The notes: a model not told the origin generated them from the letters alone. A stretch of DNA of 64,000 nt from Aneurinibacillus sp. REN35 (GCF_041379945.2 NZ_JBFTXJ020000009.1:105919-169918); one strand, 5' to 3'. Positions 17,400-26,653 are shown, counted from the first letter of the stretch. Made by a program: numbers and translations.

Positions 17400-18163
17400 C
17401 ACCTATCCATTTCTGTTTTATAGCCAAGCTGACGTGAAATGTCCCTGGCTGTCTGTTTAATCTTTTCAACTAACAACGGTAGATTCTTACCCTGATAATG
17501 AGCTTCCAGCCCGGCCATGCTTATACCGGCTACCACTTGACCCCGATGATTAAAAATAGGAGCTGCCACCGCCGCCGAATAATCTTCGAGTTCAGCATAG
17601 CTAACGGAGTAGCCGTTGGCCTTTACTTCGGCAATCGATTCCCGTAAACGCGCACGATCGGTAATTGTTCCAGCAGCAATCGCTTTCAATTCCGTCTGAT
17701 TCATATAGTGTTCCACTTCTTCTTCAGACATATAAGAAAGCAGAATACGCGAACAAGCTCCTGCGTACAGCGGTGTTCGACGGCCTACCCTCGTATAAAG
17801 GCGAACTGGATTGTTTGTATCGACTTTTTCAATATAAATCGCTTCGTCTCCTTCACGAACGATCAGATTCACAGCCTCCTTCATCTCGTCACGCAGCTTA
17901 CACATCAAAGGAAGGGCCAGACGTCGAATATCAAGACGCTCGGATACCAACTGCCCCAGTTCAAGGAAGATAAGGCCAAGCGTGTACTTCCCTTCCTGAT
18001 CCCGTGTAAGAAACTCCATTTCTTCTAGGGCTTTTACCTGTCGGTGAACCGATGTCTTTGGCATACCGGATAAATCGACCATCTCCTGAAAAGTTAGTTG
18101 ATGGTGAAAATAGAATAGCTTAAGAATACTCAGTGATTTTATGACCGTTTTATTTCCGCTCAC
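17399..18163 (-). CDS. kipR: IclR family transcriptional regulator of the 5-oxoproline operon (KipR-like)
   Basis: 254 residues from a GTG start with RBS GGAGGAG. Residues 5-65 form the winged helix-turn-helix (LTFQEMVDLSGMPKTSVHRQVKALEEMEFL), and residues 75-250 the IclR effector domain (DEAIYIEKVDTNNPVRLYTRVGRRTPLYAGA; C-terminal APIFNHRGQVVAGISMAG). It is the first gene of the operon, with an operator-like double palindrome immediately upstream of its RBS, so autoregulation is likely. The effector is probably 5-oxoproline or a related metabolite (inference). Confidence 0.92.
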   Translation of the reverse strand: MSGNKTVIKSLSILKLFYFHHQLTFQEMVDLSGMPKTSVHRQVKALEEMEFLTRDQEGKYTLGLIFLELGQLVSERLDIRRLALPLMCKLRDEMKEAVNLIVREGDEAIYIEKVDTNNPVRLYTRVGRRTPLYAGACSRILLSYMSEEEVEHYMNQTELKAIAAGTITDRARLRESIAEVKANGYSVSYAELEDYSAAVAAPIFNHRGQVVAGISMAGLEAHYQGKNLPLLVEKIKQTARDISRQLGYKTEMDR

Positions 18164-18174
18164 ACGCTCCTCCG

Positions 18175-18200
18175 TTCCGAATTTCGGAACTATAATTCCG
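18175..18200. promoter_or_regulatory. Double-palindrome operator upstream of kipR
   Basis: Two overlapping inverted repeats share one half-site. TTCCGAATTTCGGAA (18175-18189) and CGGAACTATAATTCCG (18185-18200) use the half-site TTCCG/CGGAA three times. The site lies 11 bases before the GTG start and next to the RBS, fitting binding by the encoded IclR-type regulator. It is an unverified prediction. Confidence 0.7.
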
Positions 18201-18361
18201 AAAACATTATTTTATCTGTTATCATAAAATTATCTGAATAAAAAAACAAGACTTTTATTCATTTTGCTACATAGGGAGTTGTTGGCAAAGAACGGAACAC
18301 TTTATAATAATGGCAATACATCATGGCCATACCACCACGTAAATGAAAGGAGAGAAGTGTA

Positions 18362-18985
18362 ATGACTGTTACTGTCCGCCCATATACGTTAAAAGACTTT
18401 GATGGATTGATTGACATACAACGCGAAGCCTTTCCTCCTCCGTTTCCCGAAGAGCTATGGTGGAGCCGCGAGCAGATTGCTTCACACATCGACAGCTTTC
18501 CTGAAGGTGCCATGGTGGCCGAGTGGAATGGAAAAATTGTTGGATCGGCCACGTCTCTTATCATTCATTATGATGGCAGCCCGCATACATGGGCGGAGGT
18601 AGCGGACGACGGCTATATCCGCGGAAGTCATAGCCCTGATGGCGATAGCTTATATGGTATCGATATATGTGTACGTCCTTCATTTCGTGGTAAAGGTATA
18701 GCAAAGGCTCTGTATGAAGCCCGTAAAAAACTTGTCATGCATCTAGGTCTGAAACGTTTTGTCGCCGGATGCCGTATTCCCGGCTTTCATCGGTATGCCC
18801 ATGACATGGACGCTGACGAATATGTAAGGCGCGTGACAAACGAAGAAATCTATGATATGGTACTTTCGTTTATGATAAAGCAAGGACTTACACCGCTTCA
18901 AATTTTGGATCAATATGTAGAAGATGAGGAATCTCAAAACAAAGCCGTTCTGGTAGAGTGGGGGAATCCCATCGTTAAACTTTGA
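18362..18985 (+). CDS. GNAT family N-acetyltransferase
   Basis: 207 residues with RBS AAAGGAGAGAAG. N-terminal VRPYTLKDFDGLIDIQREAFP is the GNAT beta1/alpha1 region. The acetyl-CoA motif A is IDICVRPSFRGKGIAKALYEA (about 101-121; R/QxxGxG/A as RGKGIA). A long C-terminal extension (residues 140-207) follows. The product of the next gene is a carbon-nitrogen hydrolase (20 bases away), and this GNAT/nitrilase pairing recurs in other bacteria, where they are sometimes fused. The substrate is unknown. It is divergent from kipR, and its promoter shares the intergenic region with the KipR operator. Confidence 0.9.
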   Translation: MTVTVRPYTLKDFDGLIDIQREAFPPPFPEELWWSREQIASHIDSFPEGAMVAEWNGKIVGSATSLIIHYDGSPHTWAEVADDGYIRGSHSPDGDSLYGIDICVRPSFRGKGIAKALYEARKKLVMHLGLKRFVAGCRIPGFHRYAHDMDADEYVRRVTNEEIYDMVLSFMIKQGLTPLQILDQYVEDEESQNKAVLVEWGNPIVKL

Positions 18986-19005
18986 CAGGATAGGAGTTGA
19001 TAGAA

Positions 19006-19890
19006 TTGACGATTTCAGCCATCTCGGTTGTACAATATGCTATCGGACCTTTGAATTCCAAGGAGGAGTTCTGGCGACAGGTAGCTCAACACATGAAGCA
19101 GGCAATCGATGACGGAAGTAAGCTGATTGTTTTTCCGGAATATCTCACCGGCACATTGCTTGCACTCTCTCCTGTCCTGAATCATCTTGAAGCCTGCCAA
19201 TTCATCGATTCGTTTACGGATGAGTATATTTCAACCTTTCAAGCATTAAGCAAAGAGACAGGAATCACCATTCAAGCAGGCACCCATATCACGAAGCAGG
19301 GAGACGGCTTTGTAAATGCCGCATTCCTCTTTTTTCCTGACGGACGCTATGTACAGCAAAATAAGGTGCATCTTACCCCGGAAGAGCGTGCTCGCTGGAA
19401 TCTAATTCCCGGGGACAGTTTTTCCGTGCAAGATACAGAAGTGGGGCGTGTCGGCATCCTCACTTGCTATGATATCGAATTCCCAGAAAGTGCTCGCGCT
19501 GTTGCCGACATGGGCGCAGATATCATTCTATGTCCTTCCTTCACGGACGCGGCACACGGGTATCATCGACTGCGATTCTGTTCGCAGGCACGCGCTGTCG
19601 AAAATCAAATATTCGTCGCATTAAGCGGACTGGTGGGCTATCTGCCGCATATTCCACAAATCGATTCTGGCTACTGTCAAGCGGGCATCTTCGCCCCTTG
19701 CGATTATCCGTTCCCGGCTGAGGGTACGCTAGCGCTCGGAGAAACAAACGAAAGCTTAGTTGTGACAGGTAAAATCGATATGGAGATGCTGAAGGAAAAC
19801 CGCGAGCGCGGCCAAGTCTTCCCGTCTAAAGACCGTCGCCCGGAAGTATACGCTAAATACGCAGACGCGGCGACTGTCGCCAAAAGCTAA
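19006..19890 (+). CDS. Carbon-nitrogen hydrolase (nitrilase superfamily)
   Basis: About 294 residues. A TTG at 19006 has AGGAG 9 bases upstream; a TTG at 18997 lies too close to that site. The catalytic triad is visible: Glu in LIVFPEYL (about residue 44), Lys in YVQQNKVHLTPEE (about 122), and Cys in GILTCYDIEFPE (about 155). It hydrolyses a C-N bond (amide or similar); substrate unknown. It forms a two-gene unit with the upstream GNAT enzyme and is followed by a strong terminator. Confidence 0.93.
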   Translation: MTISAISVVQYAIGPLNSKEEFWRQVAQHMKQAIDDGSKLIVFPEYLTGTLLALSPVLNHLEACQFIDSFTDEYISTFQALSKETGITIQAGTHITKQGDGFVNAAFLFFPDGRYVQQNKVHLTPEERARWNLIPGDSFSVQDTEVGRVGILTCYDIEFPESARAVADMGADIILCPSFTDAAHGYHRLRFCSQARAVENQIFVALSGLVGYLPHIPQIDSGYCQAGIFAPCDYPFPAEGTLALGETNESLVVTGKIDMEMLKENRERGQVFPSKDRRPEVYAKYADAATVAKS

Positions 19891-19930
19891 TAAACTAGAC
19901 ATGGGGCTTCAGCCGAAACCTTGAAAAAGG

Positions 19931-19970
19931 AAAAGCCAAGAATGCTGTTACATCAACATTCTTGGCTTTT
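19931..19970. terminator. Bidirectional intrinsic terminator
   Basis: 14-bp stem AAAAGCCAAGAATG (19931-19944) with CATTCTTGGCTTTT (19957-19970), 12-base loop, A/T-rich flanks. It can end the hydrolase gene on plus and the ABC-exporter operon on minus. Confidence 0.9.
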
Positions 19971-20023
19971 TATTATGTGTACATTTTACTCGTAAAGAGG
20001 TTTTTAGACAGCTCTATTTTGCT

Positions 20024-21241
20024 TTAGGAGACTGCCTGCCTGCGGATTCGGTAAAAGCTATAAGCAAATACGATGATGCCAAATCCAAGCAGAAGTAAGA
20101 GCGGCTGCACAACAGCATTCCACTGCACATCTCCCGCCGCAAGAGGCTTCATCGCCGCAAGAGCTATGCCCTGTGGCGTGCACAATGCGATGATCTTAGC
20201 CATGCCTACAAGCGGCAGAAACGGCCAAAAACATCCACCCGCAAATCCGGTTAACAAAGCAAGCAGCGGCGCACCGGTCTCCAATTGCCTGCTTGTTCTA
20301 AATAAGGCTGAAAAAAGCATCCCAAGACTTATTGCCGCAAACGTATAGGCCGCCAGCAGCACATACTGCAGCGGATGAAATACAAGGGAAGCACCGAATA
20401 CAAAACGGGCGAGCACAGCGCATACGCCAATGAGGAATAAAGAAAGCAGCGCCAGCGCCGCAATATTGCCCGCATAGAATTTCCACAACATCCCGGGCGC
20501 TGAGATGATCCGTTTTAGCGTACCGTTATCTCGTTCTTCAAGAAGCCAGCGACTGTGCAGCATGACGAAAAGCAGGACAAATACCAGCAGCATTCCCATG
20601 CCGGTCAGCGCCGCATTCGATACATTCGTCACCCGGGTTACATTCTGCAGACCACCGCCTGTCATTTCTTTATATTCGATTGTCATTAACGGCTCCGGTT
20701 CCCACTGAGCGTCCGCATAGGCAAAGACACGCTCCCATAACGATCCGGCAGCAGGAGGAGTCAATCCATACAACTGATACAGCTGTTCTGCACGATTTGC
20801 AGCTCCGGTATTTGCAGATAGCCGCATTACTTCACTTCCAAGCATCTCACCTAGAATCCCATATGATAAGGAGCCGGGGTTCTTCAGCATCTCTACTGTC
20901 TCATCTGTATCTTCATCTATGATGGCTTCCTGTAACCCCTTCTTAATAACGAAGGCTGCCTCTACCTTATAGTTCTCTGTAAGACGGTATGCTTCATCGC
21001 GACTCACCTTATGCACACGAATCCCTTCTTTTGCAGCAAAGCGTTCTACAATCAGTTTAGAATAGTCGCTCTGATCCTCATCCGCCACCGCAACCGGAAT
21101 AATCGGCTGCTTCTCAAAGCTTTGCGTCGCATGAAGAATGAAGACAAAGACGAAGGGAAACAACAGCAGTAAAAACAAAAATATCCGATCCTGCAGCATT
21201 AAACGCAGCCTAAGCATAATCACTTGTAATATCGCGTACAT
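20024..21241 (-). CDS. ABC-2 type permease, second permease of the exporter cluster
   Basis: 405 residues. One N-terminal membrane helix (about 18-40, LFLLLLFPFVFVFILHA) is followed by an extracytoplasmic domain (about 45-210), then a block of five helices (about 215-395) typical of ABC-2 exporters (LLEERDNGTLKRIISAP is the usual cytoplasmic loop). RBS GAGGAGG. Its ATG abuts the TAA of the preceding permease gene, so the two are translationally coupled and probably form a heterodimer with the ATPase at 24205-24906. The exported substrate is unknown. Confidence 0.9.
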   Translation of the reverse strand: MYAILQVIMLRLRLMLQDRIFLFLLLLFPFVFVFILHATQSFEKQPIIPVAVADEDQSDYSKLIVERFAAKEGIRVHKVSRDEAYRLTENYKVEAAFVIKKGLQEAIIDEDTDETVEMLKNPGSLSYGILGEMLGSEVMRLSANTGAANRAEQLYQLYGLTPPAAGSLWERVFAYADAQWEPEPLMTIEYKEMTGGGLQNVTRVTNVSNAALTGMGMLLVFVLLFVMLHSRWLLEERDNGTLKRIISAPGMLWKFYAGNIAALALLSLFLIGVCAVLARFVFGASLVFHPLQYVLLAAYTFAAISLGMLFSALFRTSRQLETGAPLLALLTGFAGGCFWPFLPLVGMAKIIALCTPQGIALAAMKPLAAGDVQWNAVVQPLLLLLGFGIIVFAYSFYRIRRQAVS

Positions 21242-22456
21242 TTACTTCCTCCTCACAAGCGGAACGAGCGCTCCAGAGACTATTAGCAGCGCGCCGCCGA
21301 TAACAAGCAGCATGCTTGCTTCCGGCCAGGCGGACAGCGAATCATCTCCGGAAAACAGCTTGAGCATCCCCTGCATCGCCCAGCGTGTAAACGTCCATTC
21401 GCTTGCTGTCTGCAGGCTGTCCGATAAAGTATGGAGCGGATAAATATTGCCGCCGATGATGGCAAGAAAAAACGTTCCCACATAGCCTAGAAGCTCCACG
21501 CCTCTTGAAAATAAACCAAGCACCGCCAGCAGGAACGCCCAGGCCGCTACGGCAAAAGCCGTAGTCGTAAAAACGAGCAAAAATGAAGTAGGCTGCCCTC
21601 CCATATAATTGCCGAACAATAGGCTCGCTCCAATTACAAGCACGGCTGTCTGCAGCCACAAAATCAGAAACATACCAAGGAATTTCCCGGCAAATACCTG
21701 CCACATGCCAAACGGAGCTGAGCGGAACCTCTCAAGCATCCCCAGCTCTTTTTCTTCAGCCAATGAGCGGCTGCCTCGAATCCCGAGAAAGCTAACAAAT
21801 ACGACGGCTAACGCCGCAGTAAAGTATTCCGGAAAGCGTACCTGCGGAATAGAAGTAAGGGTGATTTCTTCATAAATCTCATTGCGCCCAAGCGCCTGCA
21901 ACATGAAGTCCATCACGCTTTCCTTCATGACCCGATCCAACTGCTGCGGCGTGGCACCGCCATCCCTGGCCGCATGCCAGACAGCTTTGACTCCGCTCTG
22001 TCCGGCAGACAGGTCATTCATCGCACTAATGAGCTGATTCTTCATCTGGTCTGCCTGCTCCTGCTGTGCACGGTTACCGATGAATGTGACCGGGTAATTG
22101 TCTCCGCTGTACAGACTCGCGGTGAACCCCTTCGGAATAATAATTGCACCTGCAATCTGATTATCCGCAAGCATCGTCATGGCCTGCGGCTTTTCAATTT
22201 TGTGTACGGTAATGAAGCCCTTCATATAATCTAATTCTTCGAGCTGTCGGGTAATCATTCTCGTATTGAATGTCTTGTCCTCATCCACATATGCGATGTG
22301 AAAGGCCTGGCTATAACGGCTCGTAAACAAGTGAGGAGATAATACCTGTGCAAATAGCCAGATAAAGAAAATCGGCAGCAACAAAAGCAGAGCAATTGCT
22401 GCTCGGTCACGCCGGTATAGTGTCAATTCTTTGGCAAGCAATGTTAGTAATCGCAC
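21242..22456 (-). CDS. ABC-2 type permease, first permease of the exporter cluster
   Basis: About 404 residues when started at the GTG at 22456 behind AAGGGTGG; the frame is open to 22516 and longer starts are possible, but this start makes it equal in length and layout to its sister permease. It has one N-terminal helix (LLLLLPIFFIWLF), a large extracytoplasmic domain (about 40-205) and a C-terminal block of five helices with SLAEEKELGMLERFRSAP in the cytoplasmic loop. It belongs to the same family as the YhgE/Pip-like and LinL-type exporters (ABC2_membrane_3). Substrate unknown. Confidence 0.88.
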   Translation of the reverse strand: MRLLTLLAKELTLYRRDRAAIALLLLLPIFFIWLFAQVLSPHLFTSRYSQAFHIAYVDEDKTFNTRMITRQLEELDYMKGFITVHKIEKPQAMTMLADNQIAGAIIIPKGFTASLYSGDNYPVTFIGNRAQQEQADQMKNQLISAMNDLSAGQSGVKAVWHAARDGGATPQQLDRVMKESVMDFMLQALGRNEIYEEITLTSIPQVRFPEYFTAALAVVFVSFLGIRGSRSLAEEKELGMLERFRSAPFGMWQVFAGKFLGMFLILWLQTAVLVIGASLLFGNYMGGQPTSFLLVFTTTAFAVAAWAFLLAVLGLFSRGVELLGYVGTFFLAIIGGNIYPLHTLSDSLQTASEWTFTRWAMQGMLKLFSGDDSLSAWPEASMLLVIGGALLIVSGALVPLVRRK

Positions 22457-22565
22457 CGTAGTAAAACCACCCTTAGCGTTTTTACCATCCATATCTTGAT
22501 TCAGCCCTATATACAAGGACAGGAAGGAGTCATAAAGACCCCTTCCCTCCTTAATTCGTACACAC

Positions 22566-24221
22566 TTACTGCATCATCCCTGCATTAGGTGGAATAATGC
22601 CCAACTGTTGGAACAGCGCCATGTTCTTCATCATGAACTGCATCCCGCCGTTTTGGATTTCTTGCTGGATCTGCATCATTTGCTGATCGGTTACTGTAGC
22701 CAGATTTACGCTGTTCTGCGCATTTAACTCCGGCAGTTTTATAGAAGCTACATTAAATTTCTCATCACTCTTTACATCGAAGGTGATTTTCTTTGGCATA
22801 CTCGGATCATCTTGTGGCCCGACAAATTCAAACTTGTAATCCGCTTTGCGGGTTTTGTCTTTATCGTTATCCGTTGTGGTACCTTTCCATGTTAACGTGA
22901 GCGGCGGGAAGTTGGCATCTTGGTTATCTTTAATATTCACTTTCATGTCCTGTGTCTGTTTGCCGCTCTCTTTTGTTGTCGTAAATGCGGTATCAATTAC
23001 CATATCGTTTCCGGCATTTTTATCTTTGAACGTGAATTTTACATTACCTTTGTTATTCTCGCCCTCTTCTTTGTTTACATAAGCGATGTTCACATTTCCA
23101 TCGTCGCTGCCAGAACCGGTTATCACCACATCAAATACGACATGGTCCTTACCTTCTTTATCTTCGAAGCTTGCAAGTTTAACTACGCCTTTTTTTCCGG
23201 CTTTTTTGTCTTCTGTTTCAATCGTTCTGCTGAGAATGTTATCTTGTTTGTCAGCGAACACAATCATTTTCAGACCGTCTTTAAGGCCCTCTTCATCGAT
23301 TGAGCGATCAGCATCTTTCTTGAAATCAGCAAATTTCTTTTTGAACTCTTCTTTTGACAGCTTCGGTAAATCCTCAGGCGCTCCGGTAGCTGACATCTCG
23401 ACTAGCTTCTCATAACGCGGATAAAGGATATCCTGCAGCTTCTCATCTTTTGAAATCTTATCAACCATCTTCTTCAGCAGCTGCTTATACTCTGCTTCGG
23501 TAAATGTTACGGTAATTTGTTTGGCATCAAGCTTTACGCCCTGCTCTTCAAAAGACGCATTCTTATTTACACTCACTTGCTTATCTTGAATACTGTCTGC
23601 GTACAGCTTCGCATACTCAGCCATAACCGGCTCGAGCTCTGCGCGTGGTATTTTGAATAATTCAATGTATTCCTTTGTTGTAGGTATGCGCTCCGGAATG
23701 CCCGTTAGACCGTACTTTTGCTCCATAAGCGCTTTGTCTTTCCAGTTGAAGTAGCCGTATTTATTGTATATAACCGGAACACCGAATCCCACTTTCTCAG
23801 CATCATAGAAGAATTCAGCGCCAAGTAGATTGTTATTCTTTATATTAATATCTATTTTTCCATAGTTTTTATTGTTCTTATCATCAACTTTTGATTCCGA
23901 GACGATCTTTACGTCCTTTAACACTTCCAATATTTTTGCCATCTGTGGATCAGATGCCTGCATATCAAGTGTTACATTGCCAATTTCCATCTTTTGTTCC
24001 AGGCCGCCTTCTAAATAGGGCTTTGCATATTCATCATACGTTTTCTCATAGTCTTCCAAAACTTTGGAAAAGTTCTGCATTTCTTTCGCTTCAGTCTCAA
24101 GATAAATCGTTTTGTTGCTTTTGAATACATCAAAGAATGCATACGCTGAATACAACCCAACCGCCGCTACCAATACGACGGCTAAACCAATAATAATCGG
24201 TAATTTACTCTTTGCTACCAT
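22566..24221 (-). CDS. Large membrane-anchored extracytoplasmic protein (DUF6583-like) of the exporter cluster
   Basis: 551 residues. The N-terminal segment (residues 7-30, LPIIIGLAVVLVAAVGLYSAYAFF) is an uncleaved membrane anchor or signal anchor. The remainder is a lysine- and aspartate-rich soluble domain outside the cell, with repeated beta-type stretches such as DVKIVSESKVDDKNNKNYGKIDINIKNNN and a Gln/Met-rich tail (DQQMMQIQQEIQNGG). It overlaps the ATPase gene by 17 bases and precedes the two permeases, which suggests an accessory or substrate-binding part of the exporter. The family is of unknown function; the DUF number is from memory and should be checked. Confidence 0.8.
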   Translation of the reverse strand: MVAKSKLPIIIGLAVVLVAAVGLYSAYAFFDVFKSNKTIYLETEAKEMQNFSKVLEDYEKTYDEYAKPYLEGGLEQKMEIGNVTLDMQASDPQMAKILEVLKDVKIVSESKVDDKNNKNYGKIDINIKNNNLLGAEFFYDAEKVGFGVPVIYNKYGYFNWKDKALMEQKYGLTGIPERIPTTKEYIELFKIPRAELEPVMAEYAKLYADSIQDKQVSVNKNASFEEQGVKLDAKQITVTFTEAEYKQLLKKMVDKISKDEKLQDILYPRYEKLVEMSATGAPEDLPKLSKEEFKKKFADFKKDADRSIDEEGLKDGLKMIVFADKQDNILSRTIETEDKKAGKKGVVKLASFEDKEGKDHVVFDVVITGSGSDDGNVNIAYVNKEEGENNKGNVKFTFKDKNAGNDMVIDTAFTTTKESGKQTQDMKVNIKDNQDANFPPLTLTWKGTTTDNDKDKTRKADYKFEFVGPQDDPSMPKKITFDVKSDEKFNVASIKLPELNAQNSVNLATVTDQQMMQIQQEIQNGGMQFMMKNMALFQQLGIIPPNAGMMQ

Positions 24222-24906
24222 GTAATTGTTCCCCTCTCAAGTGATGTTGAACCTCTTGTGCTGTGCCTACGGCGAGAAGCTCTCCGCCTTGTAAAACCCC
24301 AATCCGATCACACGCCTCTATCTCTTCTAGATGGTGACTTGTGTAGAGAATGGTGCAGCCTCGTCGGCTCATCTCCTTTAGCGCCTGAATAATCTGCCGT
24401 CTAGAGCTTACATCCACACCGGCAGTCGGCTCGTCAAGAATAAGCAAGTCAGGTTGATGTAGCAGTGCCACACCCAAATTCAGCCTGCGCTTCATCCCGC
24501 CGGAATACGCATCGACACGCTCTCTGATTCTATCACGCAAGCCGATGATATCCATGACTTCATCCATGCGCAGCGCTAATTCCTTGCCCCTGACGCCATA
24601 CATCTTTCCCCAGAAAGACAGATTATCAATACCGCGCAGTGAAGGGTACAGCGCCAGCTCCTGTGGAACATAGCCAATGCGTCGCTTTACTGCACTTCCG
24701 CCTTTCTGAACAGATATACCGTCAATGAGCACTTCGCCTGCGCTTGGTTTGCTAACAGAGGCAATGATTGAGAGCAGCGTCGATTTCCCTGCTCCATTCT
24801 CTCCAGCAATGCCAAACATCTCACCCTTCTCAATGTCTAGGTTGACGCTTTGTAATACGGCTTTAGACCCGTACTTTTTGCTGATCTCACGGATGGTAAT
24901 AAACAC
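24205..24906 (-). CDS. ABC transporter ATP-binding protein of the exporter cluster
   Basis: 233 residues. Walker A GENGAGKST (about 34-42), Q-loop in YVPQELALYPSL, signature YSGGMKRRL, Walker B LLILDEPTAGVD and H-loop TSHHLEE are all present. This is the drug/lipid exporter type (CcmA-like) that pairs with ABC-2 permeases. The start is a GTG at 24906 with a GAGGAG about 17 bases upstream, which is a long spacing, so the start is less certain. It follows the DUF350 gene by 47 bases without a terminator. Confidence 0.9.
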   Translation of the reverse strand: MFITIREISKKYGSKAVLQSVNLDIEKGEMFGIAGENGAGKSTLLSIIASVSKPSAGEVLIDGISVQKGGSAVKRRIGYVPQELALYPSLRGIDNLSFWGKMYGVRGKELALRMDEVMDIIGLRDRIRERVDAYSGGMKRRLNLGVALLHQPDLLILDEPTAGVDVSSRRQIIQALKEMSRRGCTILYTSHHLEEIEACDRIGVLQGGELLAVGTAQEVQHHLRGEQLHGSKE

Positions 24907-24953
24907 GGTGGTTTCTATTTCTCTCCTCTCCTAGGCAAGATAACCAGATTATT

Positions 24954-25391
24954 TTAATAGCTAATAAGCGCCGCCATCAATAGACCACAAGCAATGCTTA
25001 GCCTAGAGGCAAAAAGACCCACAGATACATTGCCTTTCGGAATCTCGGATACAACGCGAAACGGCGTAATTAGCTCAAATAAATAAAATACCAACACCTG
25101 GAATACAGTTGCGATGACACCCCATATTACAAGGTCCCAAATACTTACGGCGTGATAGATGGCCGATGCCAGCACAATCGCAAGGCCGACAAGCTTACCG
25201 CCTAAGTCATGTGCGGCTGCTTCCGCAGCGCACTTCTTCTGCGGATCGTTCGTATCCGCACCCTCTTTAATTAAGGCATACTCTTTATATGGTGTCGTAA
25301 ACAGAAACACCAGCATGCCAAATCCAAGCAGCGGAAGGGTAACCGCCAGATAAACTAAAAAATTCAAAATGTTATCCCACTGCATTGCCAT
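24954..25391 (-). CDS. DUF350 family membrane protein
   Basis: About 145 residues with four hydrophobic segments (residues about 8-30, 53-70, 78-100, 120-140). FLVYLAVTLPLLGFGMLVFLFTTPYKEYALIKEG and the EIPKGNVSVGLFASRLSIACGLL C terminus are typical of DUF350 proteins such as E. coli YjfL. The gene overlaps the ATP-grasp gene upstream. GAGAGGGG lies 6-7 bases before the ATG at 25391; an ATG at 25397 is too close to that site. The pairing with a glutathionylspermidine-synthase-like gene is conserved in enterobacterial yjfKLMC loci. Function unknown. Confidence 0.88.
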   Translation of the reverse strand: MAMQWDNILNFLVYLAVTLPLLGFGMLVFLFTTPYKEYALIKEGADTNDPQKKCAAEAAAHDLGGKLVGLAIVLASAIYHAVSIWDLVIWGVIATVFQVLVFYLFELITPFRVVSEIPKGNVSVGLFASRLSIACGLLMAALISY

Positions 25392-26652
25392 GCACATTCC
25401 CCTCTCTTGTAATTCCTACCGGCAAATAATAGGAGAGATTACCTGTAATTCTCCCGCCAACTCTCGCTACGATTGCTGATGCCCGGTCACCGAAAAGAAA
25501 CGAGCCCCACAGCAGATGCCCTTGGTATGGACCTTTGAGCGTCTCTATCATAATAGGAGAAAGCTCTGCCATCTCTTGATAAATCATAGGCTGATCCCAG
25601 TAGAAAGCTTCCTGATCCCTCTCTATTATTTGATTATGTGAATCATACAGGGTCACGCCGCCGCCCTCCCGCCCGAAAATCGGTTTTGCAACATACGGAC
25701 TGTGTCCGGCGAATCGGTTCTCAAAATATGTAGGAAGCATATAGCTTTTGATGGTCGCACGCTCCTGCTCTGTAAAAAATGTATTCGATTCATAAAGGCT
25801 CCAGATAAGCCCCTGCAAAGCTTTCGTCTGGGCGATAAACGCGGTTGGAGGATTGATGACAGCAAGCTTCCCGCGAGCAATAATATTGAGCACATGAGCC
25901 CCGGTCGGATATCCATCTTCATCGGTCTCCTCTGCAAGCTTCTCTAGGGCATGCAGCCGGTACAGTACATCAATCGGGGCATGCTCTCCAGAAGACATCA
26001 ACCGGCAGAGTCTATCGTCGTGCACTCTCAGATCTTTCAGCGCGGCAAACGACGCTGAAAGACCCGATTGCGCGAGCAAATATTTCGCCGTGCCTGCATC
26101 CTCTTCATGCCAATCCAACGCACTGAATACCACTTGATCTGTTGGGTATCCTTGTTCTCTGTATTTGCTTATAATCATGCGGAATGCTTCGGCAATATGA
26201 CTTTCCATGCCATGATTCGGATTCTCCATGCCAAAAAATTGGCAGGCCCGCTCATTAACATAATAAGCCTCTACGATTCCTGTTGGTGTATCGCTGTTCA
26301 GCTCAAGCATCTTCCAGCCTGATGGCGTCTTTGCAAAATCAAAACGCCCGATAACTGTAGGCACCTCTTCCCACACAGCAATGCGGATTGCCCCCCAAGC
26401 CGCCTGGGGAATCCCAAGCTCAGCCAACAGCTCTGTACTTGCCCGGCGCACCACGGATACCGTACGTGCAAAAACATGGCCCAACCGCTCCGTCGCTTCC
26501 GTTAATTCCCGACGTTCCTCCACCGTAATCTGGTGTATATCAGCTACGGCGTATTCTTCTTCATACATGACATCCCAGGTAAAGACACCTTCGGCCCGAA
26601 GCGGACCATACAGTGCTTGCCGACGCTTATTGTAATCTGTAAGCTGCGCCAT
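25372..26652 (-). CDS. Glutathionylspermidine-synthase-like ATP-grasp ligase (YjfC/YgiC family)
   Basis: 426 residues from the ATG at 26652, which overlaps the end of the upstream gene; the open frame to 26706 would put the start inside that gene. N-terminal MAQLTDYNKRRQALYGPLR, middle RFDFAKTPSGWKMLELNSDTPTG, VFSALDWHEEDAGTAKYL, and the ATP-grasp KPIFGREGGGVTLYD (about 320-335) match the C-terminal synthetase domain of glutathionylspermidine synthases, without an amidase domain. Members form an amide bond using ATP, but stand-alone proteins of this family have uncertain substrates. DUF350 follows immediately. Confidence 0.9.
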   Translation of the reverse strand: MAQLTDYNKRRQALYGPLRAEGVFTWDVMYEEEYAVADIHQITVEERRELTEATERLGHVFARTVSVVRRASTELLAELGIPQAAWGAIRIAVWEEVPTVIGRFDFAKTPSGWKMLELNSDTPTGIVEAYYVNERACQFFGMENPNHGMESHIAEAFRMIISKYREQGYPTDQVVFSALDWHEEDAGTAKYLLAQSGLSASFAALKDLRVHDDRLCRLMSSGEHAPIDVLYRLHALEKLAEETDEDGYPTGAHVLNIIARGKLAVINPPTAFIAQTKALQGLIWSLYESNTFFTEQERATIKSYMLPTYFENRFAGHSPYVAKPIFGREGGGVTLYDSHNQIIERDQEAFYWDQPMIYQEMAELSPIMIETLKGPYQGHLLWGSFLFGDRASAIVARVGGRITGNLSYYLPVGITREGNVHGNAVG

Positions 26653-26653
26653 C

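Noticed and set aside
22846..23415. Plus-strand ORFs inside the 551-aa protein gene
   Set aside because: They are reverse-frame shadows with strongly biased Ser/Phe content and no RBS.
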